Assembly: GCA_022747635.1 (NCBI GenBank)
Contig: JAKTNV010000027.1
Coordinates: 3,048,501 to 3,112,500 of the forward strand
DNA: 64,000 nt
Direction: 5' to 3'
Origin: Hetaerina americana
Taxonomy: Eukaryota; Arthropoda; Insecta; Odonata; Calopterygidae
Shown here: piece by piece, positions 1-10,659 of the stretch
Position numbering within the stretch: the first letter of the stretch is position 1
Layout: each line of letters starts with the position of its first letter
Position numbers and translations under genes: made by a program
Notes under the pieces: generated by a model
The model's database searches: none
The model's input: the letters and a program-made list of their open reading frames with translations, nothing else
What the model was told of the DNA's origin: nothing

Positions 1-589
1 CGCAATTGTCTCGCCCCGTGACCGCGAGGACAAGGATCTGCGGAATGGAAGCGGCATACCATTGAAGCGTGGAGGATGAGCCGAGGGGAAGACTTTCGCA
101 TGAAGGCGAATCTGCTGATCTTGAGGTGGAAAAGGGGAAATTCAAGAGCGTTGGGAGGACATCTTGCAAAGTGCAATTTTAATGATCATATCCTGGGTCA
201 AAAATATTTTTTTAAACCCTGTTAAAATATTTTAAGAAATACCTCGTTCACATAAAAATGTTGGAAAAGCATTTTTAGTGTGAATGCAATACCAAGTATT
301 TTTTATTAAAAAAGTAACGGCGAAAGTTTTGCTGTGAATTCGATCACAATTATGAGTACTGAAAAACGTGAGTGGAGTTGTTTAAAAATGCCATAGCTTG
401 GCGCGGAGATCAAAGAAAGCGCCCGCCGGTGGTACCTAAGTTGCTCTGTGGTTCCCCAACACTGGTTTTTGGTTACTGCGGAAATTGTTAAATACTTTTC
501 AATTATTCCTATACAAACTTGAATTGCACTCGAAACCGTAGTAATTCACCTTTTGATTCCGCATATACGAAGTTTTTATAAAAAATATC

Positions 590-1125
590 GGTAGCAATGT
601 TTTCCTGACGTGCGTGCGTGAAGTACCATATTCAGACCGTCAGTTAAGTAAGTGCATGGTCACAGATCGCATATTGGCGATGGTGATAAGATGACAGTGC
701 ACACACCATTATATCATTGAAAATTTGGCGATGTAGAATATCTACGCTCGATCTCGCCCCGAAGGCCTTGACGGACGGCCAAGAGCAGAGCTGCTTTCGA
801 AGACCTTCTGCTACGGCATCGCGACGATTCCCCAACCCCCTTACATTTCCGATTTGGCACCAGCAGCCTACGTCTTTCCTGTTGCCCAAAGTGAAACCCT
901 CCCTATCTCACAGGACACCAACAACATGGGGCCCCAAGTGCCTTCAAAAAAGCTTCCACGCGTACCCTTAAGGACCTTCCGGAATCCGCCTACCAGGGAG
1001 TCGTCGGAAAGCCGCTGACAAAAGTGTGTCGACGCTCAAGGGATGTACTTTGAAGAATTTTGAAGCACTATACCAATGTCTGAAATAAATGTATTTCATA
1101 AATCTATTTATTTCCGAAACTTTCC
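590..1125 (+). mobile_element. MAR2 copy 1: internally deleted mariner
   Basis: Degenerate mariner transposase read on the plus strand. The N-terminal part resembles the helix-turn-helix region (VREVPYSDRQLSKCMVTDR, then IIENLAM near 710-730). It then jumps straight to the C-terminal part (IATIPQPPY, SDLAPA, and the terminal VDAQGMYFEEF-type end near 1030-1060). The catalytic segment holding the first and second Asp of the D,D34D triad is missing, and several frames are broken. Flanks resemble the ends of the 34.9 and 48.9 kb copies (TATCGGTA-type terminal bases). The same internal junction recurs in the other MAR2 copies. Confidence 0.65.
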
Positions 1126-1494
1126 CTTCGAAATCTGATTTTGACGTCGCCTAGTACATGTTGGAAGCACAGATGAGGATTGCGTCTACATCCCCATCCC
1201 TCGTCGCAACGGTAACTTTTCCCCGCTAGTGTGAGAGGCAAACCTCCAACGTTTCGGTGTAAGGCTTTGCGCATCGCCTTCTTCGGTGGTGCGACACATT
1301 GTAATTAGAATTAGACTTGAAAAGTGCGTCGTGATGAATGACTGGAATGAGAATTGTTCCCTCCCGAATGCCTGTTTTGTCAGGAACACCGAAATAGAAA
1401 GAGTCGACTCGATTGAGCACTTAGGCTTTACCCTCACTCCAAACCTGCCTTAGGTGAGATATTTACCTTGTATATGTGGAGAAGCTAACTAACA

Positions 1495-2015
1495 ATTAGG
1501 GTTAATTAGAAGAGTACTGGGTAAATGTGATGAAAAGATCAATGAGAAATGTTATCTTTCGCTGGTTAGGTCTCATCTAGAATATGGGGTCCTCGTTAAG
1601 TTGGATTGTTTGCTGAATTGGATCGTGTGCAGCGTAGAGGAGCTAGATTTGTTAAACGTTGTTACGATAAACTTGGGAGCGTATTAAAAATATTGGAGGA
1701 GCTAGGCTAGGAATCACTCACGGAGCGAATTTTTAATGGCAGATTAAAGTTCTTACATAAATTTAAAGGATGAAATTTCAGCAGTGATTTTGAAAATGTA
1801 TTATTACCCCATCGTAGTACGGTAGGAGAGATCATGTTAATAAAATTGAAGAGATTAGTTGTAGAAAAAATAGATTTAAGATGTCATTTTTCCCACGAAC
1901 GACTAGGTATCAGAATAACGTTATCAGACCCAGATAGAGGGGATACTTTGGGGTCACAAGTGGCCTTGCGTGTAGTAACCCCCTGCCACACATCCTATTG
2001 GTGGTTTCTAGGAAG
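1495..2015 (+). mobile_element. LINE-A (subfamily A2) 3' fragment
   Basis: 5'-truncated CR1-like LINE. It encodes the region after the RT fingers/palm (GKCDEKINEKCYLSLVRSHLEYG, broken by stops) and a C-terminal piece near 1834-1960 (KIDLRCHFSHERLGIRITL) equivalent to the KYSFFPRTI end of the intact copy at 59.5 kb. It ends in the conserved GC-rich 3' hairpin region (ccctgccacacatcc). Multiple stops show that it is a dead copy. Confidence 0.75.
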
Positions 2016-2500
2016 CCATGTATGAATGGATGAAAGATTAGGGTCCGGGCAGCTTCCTCGGTCGTTCCGCAGTTGGGCTCCGCGTTCGAGCGAACCCGCG
2101 CAGCTCCATTGGCGCGGCGGGTTTCCGGTCACCCCGCCTCACTCCTCCAGGGAAGAGCCTCCTGCTTCCTCCCTTCGGATAGCTCGTCTGACGCGAGATT
2201 CGCCCCGGGGTGACTGACTGCACGTTCGAGTCGTTTTCGGCATCGGAGGAGGAGGCGTGGCAACGGAACGGGAGTCGCTCGAATGCCCCGTGAGCCAATT
2301 GTGGGGTGATATACCATTCGTGCGAGCTTAATGCGGACGCCGAATTATTGAACTCCCACTGAACAAAATATGATGGAAGTGAGATTGCAATGAATAGTCG
2401 ACGGAGGTGCAATCCGATGCCCAGATTACTGTTCCACTGGCAAAGTTCGCGGGCACGAACAGGGCACCCATTAAAATATTTGTTTCAAAAGTTGCCAAAT
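2016..2500. other. no recognisable gene
   Basis: A GC-rich block (about 2040-2300) with open frames on both strands. The longest is a minus-strand frame of 124 codons without a recognisable domain. I see nothing supporting translation. Confidence 0.4.
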
Positions 2501-2522
2501 TGGAATATTATTGGTCTGACAT

Positions 2523-2815
2523 TGGCAGTTAGTGGTGAACTAATGAGTAGAGTACTGGTTTACTGACGAGAAGGTCCGGGTTCAATCCCCGGTTATTTGA
2601 GTGATGCTCCACTGCACCCAATCTGCGTGGGTGTCAGATCTTCGTGGGAAACTGCAAGCCCCGAAAAGAACTACTAATCCCCACTTCATTGATACGCTGT
2701 TGCGAGGCGTGAATATCGCGTGCCGCGAACCCTACTTCATACGTAAATGACCCATCGAACCCCCAGGAGGGGATGACCGATGTACTCACCCCTTTGGGTT
2801 GATTGCAGCCTTCAC
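2523..2815 (+). mobile_element. SINE-2: tRNA-headed SINE
   Basis: A tRNA-like head carries an A-box-like stretch (aatgagtagagtactgg) and a perfect B box (ggttcaatccc, 2579-2589). It is followed by a body containing ggtgtcagatcttcgtggg, which recurs in diverged form near 30.42 kb. The head does not fold as a complete cloverleaf, so I call it a SINE rather than a tRNA gene. The 3' end is not sharply defined. Confidence 0.55.
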
Positions 2816-2886
2816 CTGAATATATCGATGGTATCTAAAATTTTCTTAAAAATGCTACTCCGATGTTAGCCACTCTTATTTAAATA

Positions 2887-3083
2887 AATAACGCAGTATC
2901 AGGCGTCACCTAGTGGACATCCTTCATGCTAAAAGAAGGTTCTTTGCGTCTCCACGTGGAGTATTTTTACTACGACTTAGGTTTCGTTGGAGCGTAACGT
3001 CTTCAGGTCAAGATGACGCTGTTACACCTGAAGATGATACGCGGTAATGGAATCTAAGTCGAAATAAAAGTACTCAGTGCTGA
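2887..3083 (-). mobile_element. FB1: palindromic hammerhead-bearing foldback
   Basis: Two imperfect inverted arms (about 2953-3006 and 3028-3083) flank a short centre. Both arms carry a hammerhead-like core facing outward: on minus 2974-3006 CTGAAGA, a GTT/AAC stem, GAAA, CCTAAGTC; on plus 3028-3060 CTGAAGA and a degraded GAAT. On the minus strand GTGGAG follows 18 nt after the predicted cleavage C. A one-sided tail (2887-2937, reverse strand TGTCCACTAGGTGACGCC) matches the tail of the Penelope-like element at 62.9 kb. Confidence 0.6.
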
Positions 3084-3094
3084 TTGTCCTCTTT

Positions 3095-3970
3095 AATCTT
3101 ATTTAAGCGTGTTCTTTCTGAAGCGTAGCCATTGATTGCTGACTCCTCGCGTGGGGGAGAGATCTCCTTTGATGATGTCCGCAACAGACTAGTTTCCTAA
3201 GGGTTCCCTCGCGAGGAAAATGAAGTGCCGTGAATTCAAAAGGGGGATAAAAGTTTCGGGGTGGCAATTTCCCCCTCGCAATCCATTCGCATCGACTCTT
3301 CTCCGGGAGGCTGGGAGGACGAAAGGATGAAAGAATGGAATGGCGGGAGGGCTTGTAGCGGGTGAAGGGGCGTTGTCGGAGGAGAGGGAGAGAGAAGGGG
3401 CTTTAAATGTGATTATGGGGGAGTGTAAAAGGGGTATTTGAAGAAGGAGCCCGCTGCGAGGGGGCCTTTTGGAGAGGGGGGGAAGGCACCCGTACACTGT
3501 TCTCCCGATGTTATAGAGGGGGGTCGGGAACAGTTCTCCTCCACTCGCGCGCCGCGGCAGAGAGAAGAAACGCCCTGGCCAATCGGGATTTCGCGATTCA
3601 TACGCGGGCGGATTTATTCTCCAAAGGATGACGTAATCCGATATGCTGTCATGAAATATTCACTCTAGGTAATCTAATTGTCAAAGGTAGTCAAATTGGA
3701 CGGGGCGTAATCGCGTAGACTATCTCTTGTTCGTCCGACATCAAGTATTCCATTCTTCCCTTGCGCCACATCCAACCCCCTCTCTCTCTCTCAATGCGTG
3801 CCTCTCGCTTCTCCTGCCTGCTCCGATTTCCGTCGCTCAACTTCCCCTCCGCCCGACTCACATTCTCCATTCCTCTCATTCCCTCTCGGAACGTCTTCCT
3901 TCCTTTTTCCTCAAACACCACGTTTTGGATTCATACAGCGAGCGCTAAGCTCCATGTTTAAGTTTCCGTC
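3095..3970. other. no recognisable gene; purine- and pyrimidine-rich tracts
   Basis: It contains a purine-rich stretch (3240-3520) and a pyrimidine-rich stretch with a CT repeat (3770-3920). The open frames here are low-complexity and overlap on both strands, so I do not call them genes. Confidence 0.4.
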
Positions 3971-3974
3971 AACT

Positions 3975-4225
3975 TTTATTTTCGCAGTTTTGATATTTTG
4001 GAACAATGGGAGTAGCGAACGGGGCATAAATAACCCTCAAATAAGACTACCCTCAAGTATTTAACTTGATCGACCGTAGTTAGCATTGAACCCTCTATTT
4101 CAATAGAGGGTTCACCGCTACTTGATACTTGAGGGTAGTCCTCCGACAGATAAGGACAGCCCTTCAAAGATAAGATAATGGAGAGAGATTCCAGTTCAGA
4201 TAGATACAAATAATCATTCTTTCCC
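3975..4225 (+). mobile_element. LINE-A fragment with an internal inversion
   Basis: Plus-strand codons CAVLIFWNNGSSERGINN (3983-4035) match CAVLKFWNKGSEEQDINY of the intact copy. They are followed by a minus-oriented block (4040-4102) encoding IEGSMLTTVDQVKYL and then again by plus-oriented sequence ending in the tail-proximal region (caaagataagataatggag, 4165-4183). The order plus/minus/plus within one short copy suggests a 5' inversion such as twin priming produces, or two abutting insertions. Confidence 0.65.
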
Positions 4226-4227
4226 TG

Positions 4228-4345
4228 GACACCTCACCTATATGTATGTATACATATATATATAGATGAGATGTCCAGGGAAAGAATGAGTATTTGTATA
4301 TATATATACTACATCTGTAGTATATATGTATATTTATATATTATT
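4228..4345. repeat. AT-rich simple repeat with inverted LINE-A end
   Basis: TA/TATG-rich repeat. On its two sides lie inverted copies of a LINE-A bit: cattctttccctggacacctc at about 4213-4233 and, on the other strand, gagatgtccagggaaagaatg at about 4267-4287. Confidence 0.5.
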
Positions 4346-5745
4346 ATTTATTATTAGGTAATTTACCGGTTAAGGTAGGTTTTTGGATGGACATAATTAC
4401 TAATTATATAATTTGTGACCCCTAGCAAAACACAACCCTACTCTACATGTCCCTCTTCAGCTCTGAGTTCTTTCTTCCTCCCTTTATCCCGTCCAACATC
4501 CCTATCCTGTTCCTTCCCTTTCCTCGTTTGCCCAACATTCTCCCCTCAATTACAGTCTTCAACATCCCACTGCCGGCCAATACCCCCTTCATCCACTTTT
4601 CCTGCCTCCATAGGATTTCTCCCAACAAACCCCTCTCTTCGCCCACCATACCAAGTACTTCCTCACTTGTTTTCTTCTCTGTCCATTTCACCTTCTCCAT
4701 TCTTCTCCACACCCACATTTCAAAAGCCTCCAATCTACGTCTATCCTCCTGCTTCAATGACCACGTTTCCGCGCCGTACATAGCTACGCTCCATATCAAA
4801 GTTTTTACGAGTCTTTTCTTAATATCCTTACCCAATGTCCCTTTCATCAACTCCCTCATCCTTATGAATGCCTCTTTGCCTAGTGCAATTCTTCTCCTTG
4901 CGCCCCTACTACTACTTTGACCGTTTTGGACCAAAACATTTCTGAGATTAGTGAAATGTTCTACCTGCTCTAGTTTATCAACTCCTATTTTAGTATTTAA
5001 ATTAGCCTTCCTATTTCTTGAAATCCGCATAACATTTTTTTTGTTTACATTTATCTCGTGCATCCCTGGTATGTTACGTGCATGGATGCATCGGATGCAT
5101 CGCTGACTGGCGAACTAAAGCCTGACCATCCGCATCTATTCTTGGTTCCTCTCTATTAGTGATCTCGCTACCACAATGGCATCACGTGTGCCTTTCCACT
5201 TCATAAACCCAAACTGGACATCCCTGATTGCCTTGCTCTGCTGCGTCTTATTGATATTCCTGAGAACAACGTTAGCTGCGTGTAAAATCAAAATTTATTG
5301 TCTTGTAGTCCTCATACGGTGTAGCCCTTACCTTTTTCGGAATAGGAACTAAAACTGATCTCAAAAAGTCTTCTGGCCGGATTCCTTCTTCATACAAATC
5401 AGTCCGTATAGACTCTTCCTCCCACATTTTCCTAAACCTTGGACTAGTTCCGAAGGAATGTCGTCTACCTCCACGGCCTTATTTGATTTCATCTGTCTTA
5501 ATGCCCTTTCTATCTCATCGTCGAGTATGTCTGGACCCAAGCTATCTTCATCTACGTCATATTCTTTTTCCCTGTCTAACCTTCCTGGTCCAATGTCTTT
5601 ATCATAGAATTCCGTTGTATGCTCCTTCCATCTCTCTTGAATCTCCCCAAGGTTAACTAATAATTTTGTTTGACTTATTTTTGATCATGCTTATGGATTT
5701 TCTCTTTTTACTTCCCAATAGTGTTTAAACCTTCTTATTTAGCGC
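4330..5745 (-). mobile_element. LINE-B copy 1, RT part
   Basis: Minus-strand frame 5063-4443 (206 codons) encodes the LINE-B C-terminal region: KKRLVKTLIWSVAMYGAETW, LEAFEMWVWRRMEKVKWTEK and the basic GKRGKGRNR segment. Upstream (about 5065-5745) are further RT pieces. The segment between the LIERNQE motif and a degraded ADGQA (from ADDQA) motif has been deleted, removing RT motifs A and B. The element ends in a TAA-rich 3' tail near 4330. An endonuclease piece of a similar LINE lies further upstream at 7.1-7.7 kb. Confidence 0.8.
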
Positions 5746-5794
5746 ACCAATTTCAACCTTCATCTTGTAGACTTAGTCTAGACTTCATCTAGAC

Positions 5795-5870
5795 TTTTTA
5801 GTACCCTGCAAGCCACTGCTATGGTGTGTGGCAGATGGTGAATATACATCAGACGATACCACATAAGTCC
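5795..5870 (-). mobile_element. LINE-A (A2-type) 3'-end fragment
   Basis: Contains the reverse complement of the A2 terminal hairpin (taccctgcaagccactgc, then gtgtgtggcag). The outer U-A version of the stem is preserved; one inner pair is broken. Confidence 0.55.
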
Positions 5871-5944
5871 CCTTTCATTGATGTTAGATGTATGCATCTT
5901 TAATTGTGTAGCATTTTTTTGTAATTAATGAGTAGTACTTGACA

Positions 5945-6134
5945 AGCATAACAATTTCAGGTTTAACTTTGTGGAATTCCTTCATTATGAGGGTAAAAAG
6001 AAACTTAACATTTCCTCAATAAAGATTTAATATTTAATGCCATCCGATGATGAAGCGCAGCATCGATACCATGGTCGTGAAATATTAAATCTTTATTGTG
6101 GAAATTTTAAGTTTCTTTTTATCCTCATAATGAA
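5945..6134 (-). mobile_element. FB2: palindromic foldback with degraded hammerhead
   Basis: Near-perfect inverted arms run from 5981 to about 6035 and from 6080 to 6134. The centre (plus 6044-6076) reads CCGATGA, a variable stem, CGATA, then ACCATGGTC: a hammerhead-like layout with point changes in CUGAUGA and GAAA but a preserved self-complementary stem III. GTGGAA occurs 21 nt downstream on the plus arm. The one-sided tail at 5945-5980 (reverse strand ATTCCACAAAGTTAAACC) matches the tail of the 62.3 kb element. Confidence 0.6.
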
Positions 6135-7080
6135 TAGGAGTTCGTTTACTGAAGTAAAAAGATCTATGTATCTCTCCGTCAAATGTTTTATTGGGTACGA
6201 CAATTTTCAACGCATGGGCGTCAACTAGTCGTATCTGATAAAAAAATTCGTGGAAAGATGCATTGGTTTTTTTACTTCAGTGATAATAGATTTCTTCAAG
6301 ATTGAGCCTGAAAGCATGGAATATAGCATTTAGTTTAGTTTGGTTGCTGTTACGTATTCACTTGGCCACCACAGTCTATATGATTGTGATTCCTCGCCTA
6401 GCGTAATGGTATAACTGTTCCTTGCAGTATCATGCAAAGAATGAGTAGTAGTATCTGGTGGTTATTTTCGAGGCGATAATTGCTTTGGCGGCTAACGGTT
6501 GCTGCTCTAACGAAGGGACATTGTGCTAATTAGCAGCCGCTAATGGCGACGGTGCTGCTGCCTTTGACACGGCGACAGGGAGGAGCGAGCCTTCGGAGGA
6601 GCAGACCGCGTGATTCGTTTGACCTTTGCGAGGTCGCTTTCGTGTATCTCAAGTCCGTTTAAGTAAAGAAACGAATCGCTTAGTGATACATAGCTTGCAG
6701 AAATAGCAACTAGGGATTCGGGTTTGGGAGCACTAGGCCGAGGTCATGTTTAGAACCGTAAATCTCGAACGAGTGGAACATATCGCAGGGCATCGCAGCA
6801 TCTACATCCTGACCTGAACCCACCGACTTCTTACATAATTTTTTAGTATAAGAGAATGATGTATTCGAACGTTTGCCCTTGTGGAATCTCAGTAGAGCAT
6901 TAAACTATTTCAAAATTTGCGTCGAAAAACTGCGCGAAAATCTGGTGTCATTAGCTGTTTCAGTGATAGAAACTGTTTTTGACATTTGATCGACCGAATT
7001 TAGAAAAAACGTAGATTTCCGTATTATAAGGGCATAATATTTTTGAAAGAAGGTTTGCGGTAACGAAAAGTCTCCTCATA
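6135..7080. other. no recognisable gene
   Basis: A weak inverted pair (ttactgaagtaaaaa near 6147 and tttttacttcagtgataa near 6270) may mark another decayed foldback. Nothing else is identifiable. Confidence 0.35.
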
Positions 7081-7680
7081 GAATAGTTCCCATTCTTCTT
7101 TTACTGTGACAACCTCCTTAGTCTTCACTTCACATCTGCACACATATCTTATCATCCCGGTTAATGCTTCCACCTTCCATTTCTTTCCCAATTCCCCTTC
7201 AATGTTGAATCACGCTTCTCCTAACCCGTGTCTTATCATTATATGGTCTGACTGAAATCTTTCTAGATTACCGGGCATTTTACATGAATATATGCGTCTA
7301 TCGTGACATTCAAACCAAGTACTTCCTATGATTAACCCCTGTCTCATGCAGAACTCTATAGCTTTCTCGCCCCTTGAATATTCTAGTTCTAAACCTTAGT
7401 CTCTTACCTCACTAATAAGGCGTGTTCCCTCGCCTACCATCACGTATTCCTATCCCCCATCACTATCAAATGTTTCCCTCCAGGGACGCCCGCCATCATA
7501 TATTCTAATTGATCGTATACCGTATTAACTTCTTCCTCCGAATGATCGCTTGGTGACGCGTAGAACTGACCAATGACCAAGCGCCTTGGTTCAGATTATA
7601 TACTTTTAAGTACAATATTCTATCGCCCTACTCTTTCGTGTTAACTGCGCTTCTCGCTACGTTTTTGTTCAATATTACGA
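7080..7680 (-). pseudogene. LINE endonuclease fragment (probably LINE-B)
   Basis: The minus-strand translation gives an AP-endonuclease-like segment: VYDQLEYMMAGVPGGK, then LIVMGDRN where functional copies have GDFN/GDWN, then WVGEGT and downstream FECHDRRIYS and FQSDHIM, the last resembling the SDH motif. In-frame stops and frame changes break it. It lies upstream of, and in the same orientation as, the LINE-B RT remnant at 4.3-5.7 kb, so both may be halves of one old insertion. Confidence 0.6.
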
Positions 7681-7749
7681 ATGCTCTCCAGAAAGTAACT
7701 TACGTTTTGGAATAAAATGAGAACCGAGAGAAAAGTACATTTAAAAGGC

Positions 7750-7862
7750 CGATTCTTAAACTATTTTTCCACTTATTCGTAATTCAAATGGAGGCATTTA
7801 TCATAACGGTACACAAGCTTTTCAGTGGCGTCTCGGAAGCCATCTTCAGGCTATCACAAGGT
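7750..7862 (-). mobile_element. FB7: solitary hammerhead-like pseudo-LTR fragment
   Basis: The minus strand at 7849-7809 reads CTGAAGA, a TGGC/GCCA stem, ACT-GAAAA and a GTAC end. AGTGGAA follows about 38 nt later. It resembles one arm of the foldbacks elsewhere in the window but has no inverted partner. The core is imperfect (extra bases before GAAA). Confidence 0.35.
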
Positions 7863-7869
7863 TAGGCCG

Positions 7870-8580
7870 ACCACTGAGGCCCTTTTCGTGAGCATTGGTG
7901 CTGTAGTCATTTTTGAACTGAATGCACCACTGCCTCACTCCATCTTCATTCATTATTCCACCTCCATACACACTTCACAAAGTTGTCCATGAAGTTGGAT
8001 TGGCTTGTGTTGGGATTTTGCCGGTAAAATCCTAATCACAGATCGCACTCCTCAACTCGTAGGATTTTCTTTTGCCGCACACGTTTTAACAGTTCGCAAT
8101 GTGAGAAAAGTAGAAGGACGGCCCACACACTACCACAGCAGGATGCGTAACACTGAGTGTAGGGACATTTGGACACCAAGATGGTGGATCTAGCCATACT
8201 CACCGCCACGCTAGGTCGAAACGTAAGTTATTTTCTGGACAGCCCTCGTATTTCCAGACCTCAATGGCTCTCTCGCTCCCCCTTCCGGCATTATGTCACC
8301 CTCTACATGTAGTTATTTCTCCAGCAATCCCGGCTTTCCTCCCGTCTTACCTCGCACATTCCATCTCCCGCTCTGTAGTTTCCAATTTCCGTATCCCCAA
8401 CATTGTCCTACCATTCCAAATCCCTATCAATAATTGAGGTGGTTTCCCATTTCCTTCCTCAATGATGTTTTCTACGTGACGCCATCACTCAGTGGCCGCC
8501 GCACTGGGGTCAGGCGTCTTTGCGGCCGCCTCCCCGAGGAGCAGAGGCCGGCGCGGGCTACCTTTCGTCTTGCTCCTATC
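7870..8580. other. no recognisable gene
   Basis: Unassigned sequence with scattered short open frames and no domain. The GC-rich part at 8470-8560 is just upstream of a LINE-A 3' end. Confidence 0.4.
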
Positions 8581-8587
8581 CTTTCTA

Positions 8588-9045
8588 CCTATCTACATCT
8601 ACATTGCATCCCGCAAGCCGCCGCCAAAGCGTATGGCGAGGGGTGTCAGGTCACCAGCCATGCATTCACAATCCTATCATGACACCTCTATACAAGTATG
8701 ATTTTTATCATGCCTGGTTGAAAATTAATCACACGAAAGAACGTATTTAGATGCAAAAATATGAAATAACAGACTACATGTATTTAAATCATGCGGGAGG
8801 TGTGTTAAAAAGATGCGTCTATTCAAAAAACATGCGGGACATCGACAAAATATGCACACTACCAATGCTAGTTATCCCCTTAGAGCTTGCGATCATATCT
8901 ATTTTAATCTCCAATTGTACGAGAGAAAAACGATATTTTAAATCTATCCGTTCTACTATCTATGAGAGTCTAGTATCTAACTGATTTTACGTACGTGATA
9001 TGATCTGCCATTGTAAGTCGGGACCTTTAGTATGTATTTAGCTTT
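8588..9045 (-). mobile_element. LINE-A (A3-type) 3' UTR copy
   Basis: The 3' end lies at the left with the tail atctacatctacat (8591-8604) followed by the reverse-complemented hairpin region (cccgcaagccgccgcc). The body matches the copies at 29.7 and 50.4 kb (cacgaaagaacgtatttag and similar). It is 5'-truncated at the right edge. Confidence 0.7.
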
Positions 9046-9348
9046 CGTCTAGCTCCTACTCTTCGACCTCTCTGGCATGGGTGACCCTACCAGGAGCAAT
9101 TATCATTGCTCCCGCCAGCACAGCTCTAGGGGTCATCAGGACGCACAAGCCCTTCCATCCAACATAAGGCTGCAGTCCGTCGGGAGGGGTAAATAGGATA
9201 TGACTCAATAAATATAATTTCCCATTTCCCTTAAGTATTTTGAATGCAATTGGACTTAAAAAGATTGATGAATACTTGTCATTGCCTGAGGACTTGAAAA
9301 TGTGAGCGTAGGAGAAAGCCGAGAATTACAATTGCCCTTATTGCCACG

Positions 9349-9350
<2 letters not shown>

Positions 9351-9388
<38 letters not shown>

Positions 9389-9418
9389 TTATTTATTTAT
9401 TTATTTATTTATATATAG
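9351..9418. repeat. (AT)n then (TTTA)n microsatellite
   Basis: Perfect AT dinucleotides at 9351-9384, followed by about seven TTTA units. Confidence 0.95.
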
Positions 9419-9419
9419 A

Positions 9420-9628
9420 TGATTTCGACGACATAACACGGAAGTGCCGAATAATAAATTGGACAGCAACAAACAATATAGAAACACATAAAAAGATCAC
9501 TCACACATTACTTCTTGATCATTTCGACGGAATTCTGCTCCGTCTTCATCGGAAGATAGAGAAGTACTCACTTCTCACTTAGTAGAAGTACTCACTGAGT
9601 ACTTCTCTATCTTCCGATGAATACGGAG

Positions 9629-9632
<4 letters not shown>
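9420..9632 (-). mobile_element. FB3: foldback with hammerhead-like core between AT repeats
   Basis: An inverted pair (tgctccgtcttcatcggaag at 9534-9553 and its near complement ending at 9630) forms a hairpin whose arms include agatagagaagtactcac. The minus strand at 9552-9517 reads CCGATGA, a GACGGA/TCCGTC stem, GAAA and TGATC: a hammerhead-like core with U changed to C in CUGAUGA. The right end runs directly into an AT repeat. Confidence 0.5.

Positions 9633-9689
<57 letters not shown>
9633..9689. repeat. (AT)n microsatellite
   Basis: About 28 AT units, abutting the FB3 hairpin. Confidence 0.95.
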
Positions 9690-9691
<2 letters not shown>

Positions 9692-10655
9692 GATTCCTTA
9701 TTCCACACAACCACAAAAAGATGGAAGAACTTTTGTGATTGGCCAGAAAAATGGGGACTTTTTGTTTCGCATTATAGAGCAGGTAATATTAGTTCCTTTT
9801 CTGTTTCTGGTGCCCGGGGCTGAAGAGTGGGTCTCGATGGGGGAGGGGGGGGTCCTGAGGCTACTGCTACGTACGTTGCCGCATACATTTAGACTAAGTA
9901 GCAGTAACTGGAAAGTCTAGCTGAATACTTGAGTATTTTCCTTGCCTTTAGCATTTTTCTTTCCTAGTCATTCATCGTAGTTAGTGAGTTTTAGGCTTTA
10001 ATGCCGAGACTTTATTGCACGTGTTATTCGGTGGACTTGTCATTAGTTTTAATGTGGATATTCCTTCTCGGCTTTCTCCCCGCGTTGATGGCAACTTTTT
10101 TCTACAGCATATTGAAGTTTTTTTCAGTCGCCGATGATAAGTCCACCTAACGTGGGTATTATCAAAAATTTGAGAATTTAAATAGACTAAATAAAATGGA
10201 GAACGACCCCCCAAATAGAATAGTCCACACGGATGGACAACATATTTATTTTCCCTTTTCTTCATTCCACATTTTAAAAGGTGTTTTCAATTTATTTAAA
10301 AAAATTTCTCCCTAGTCAGGAATATTTTTTCCCAGTTTTCAAGCATTAAGGAAATTGGTCTTGAACTAATTAAAAAAAGGAATACCCTCTAGGGCCCGAA
10401 TGACTTCGGTGAAATGACTTTGCCCGTCCATTTTGCGGTCGGGACATCGTGATTAAATGCAACGCGGCAAATAGTAATCAGAAATCCCTCGAGTCCTCGG
10501 AGAGTAAGGTTTTTCGGCCTCTTTGAATATGATTAAACCCATCGGGATCAAATACAGTCCTAACTCGTTCATTAAAAGCGATTTCAAAGCGAAAGTAAAG
10601 CAATAACTGTAAGGAATCCAGTTAACTTACCGAAATTATATTTATCATAGAGGTG
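9690..10655. other. no recognisable gene
   Basis: Only short frames without known domains; the longest is 94 codons on minus at 9981-10265. Nothing supports a gene here. Confidence 0.4.
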
Positions 10656-10659
10656 TATA

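Noticed and set aside
4447..4920. 157-codon plus-strand frame
   Set aside because: Antisense shadow of the LINE-B C-terminal region; the same shadow recurs opposite every LINE-B copy.
6145..6290. additional foldback next to FB2
   Set aside because: Only about 15 bp of inverted match and no hammerhead-like core; may be chance.
8590..8605. CRISPR-like or satellite array from recurrent ctacatctacat and GC-rich motifs
   Set aside because: The recurrences are dispersed on both strands and each is the 3' end of a LINE-A copy.
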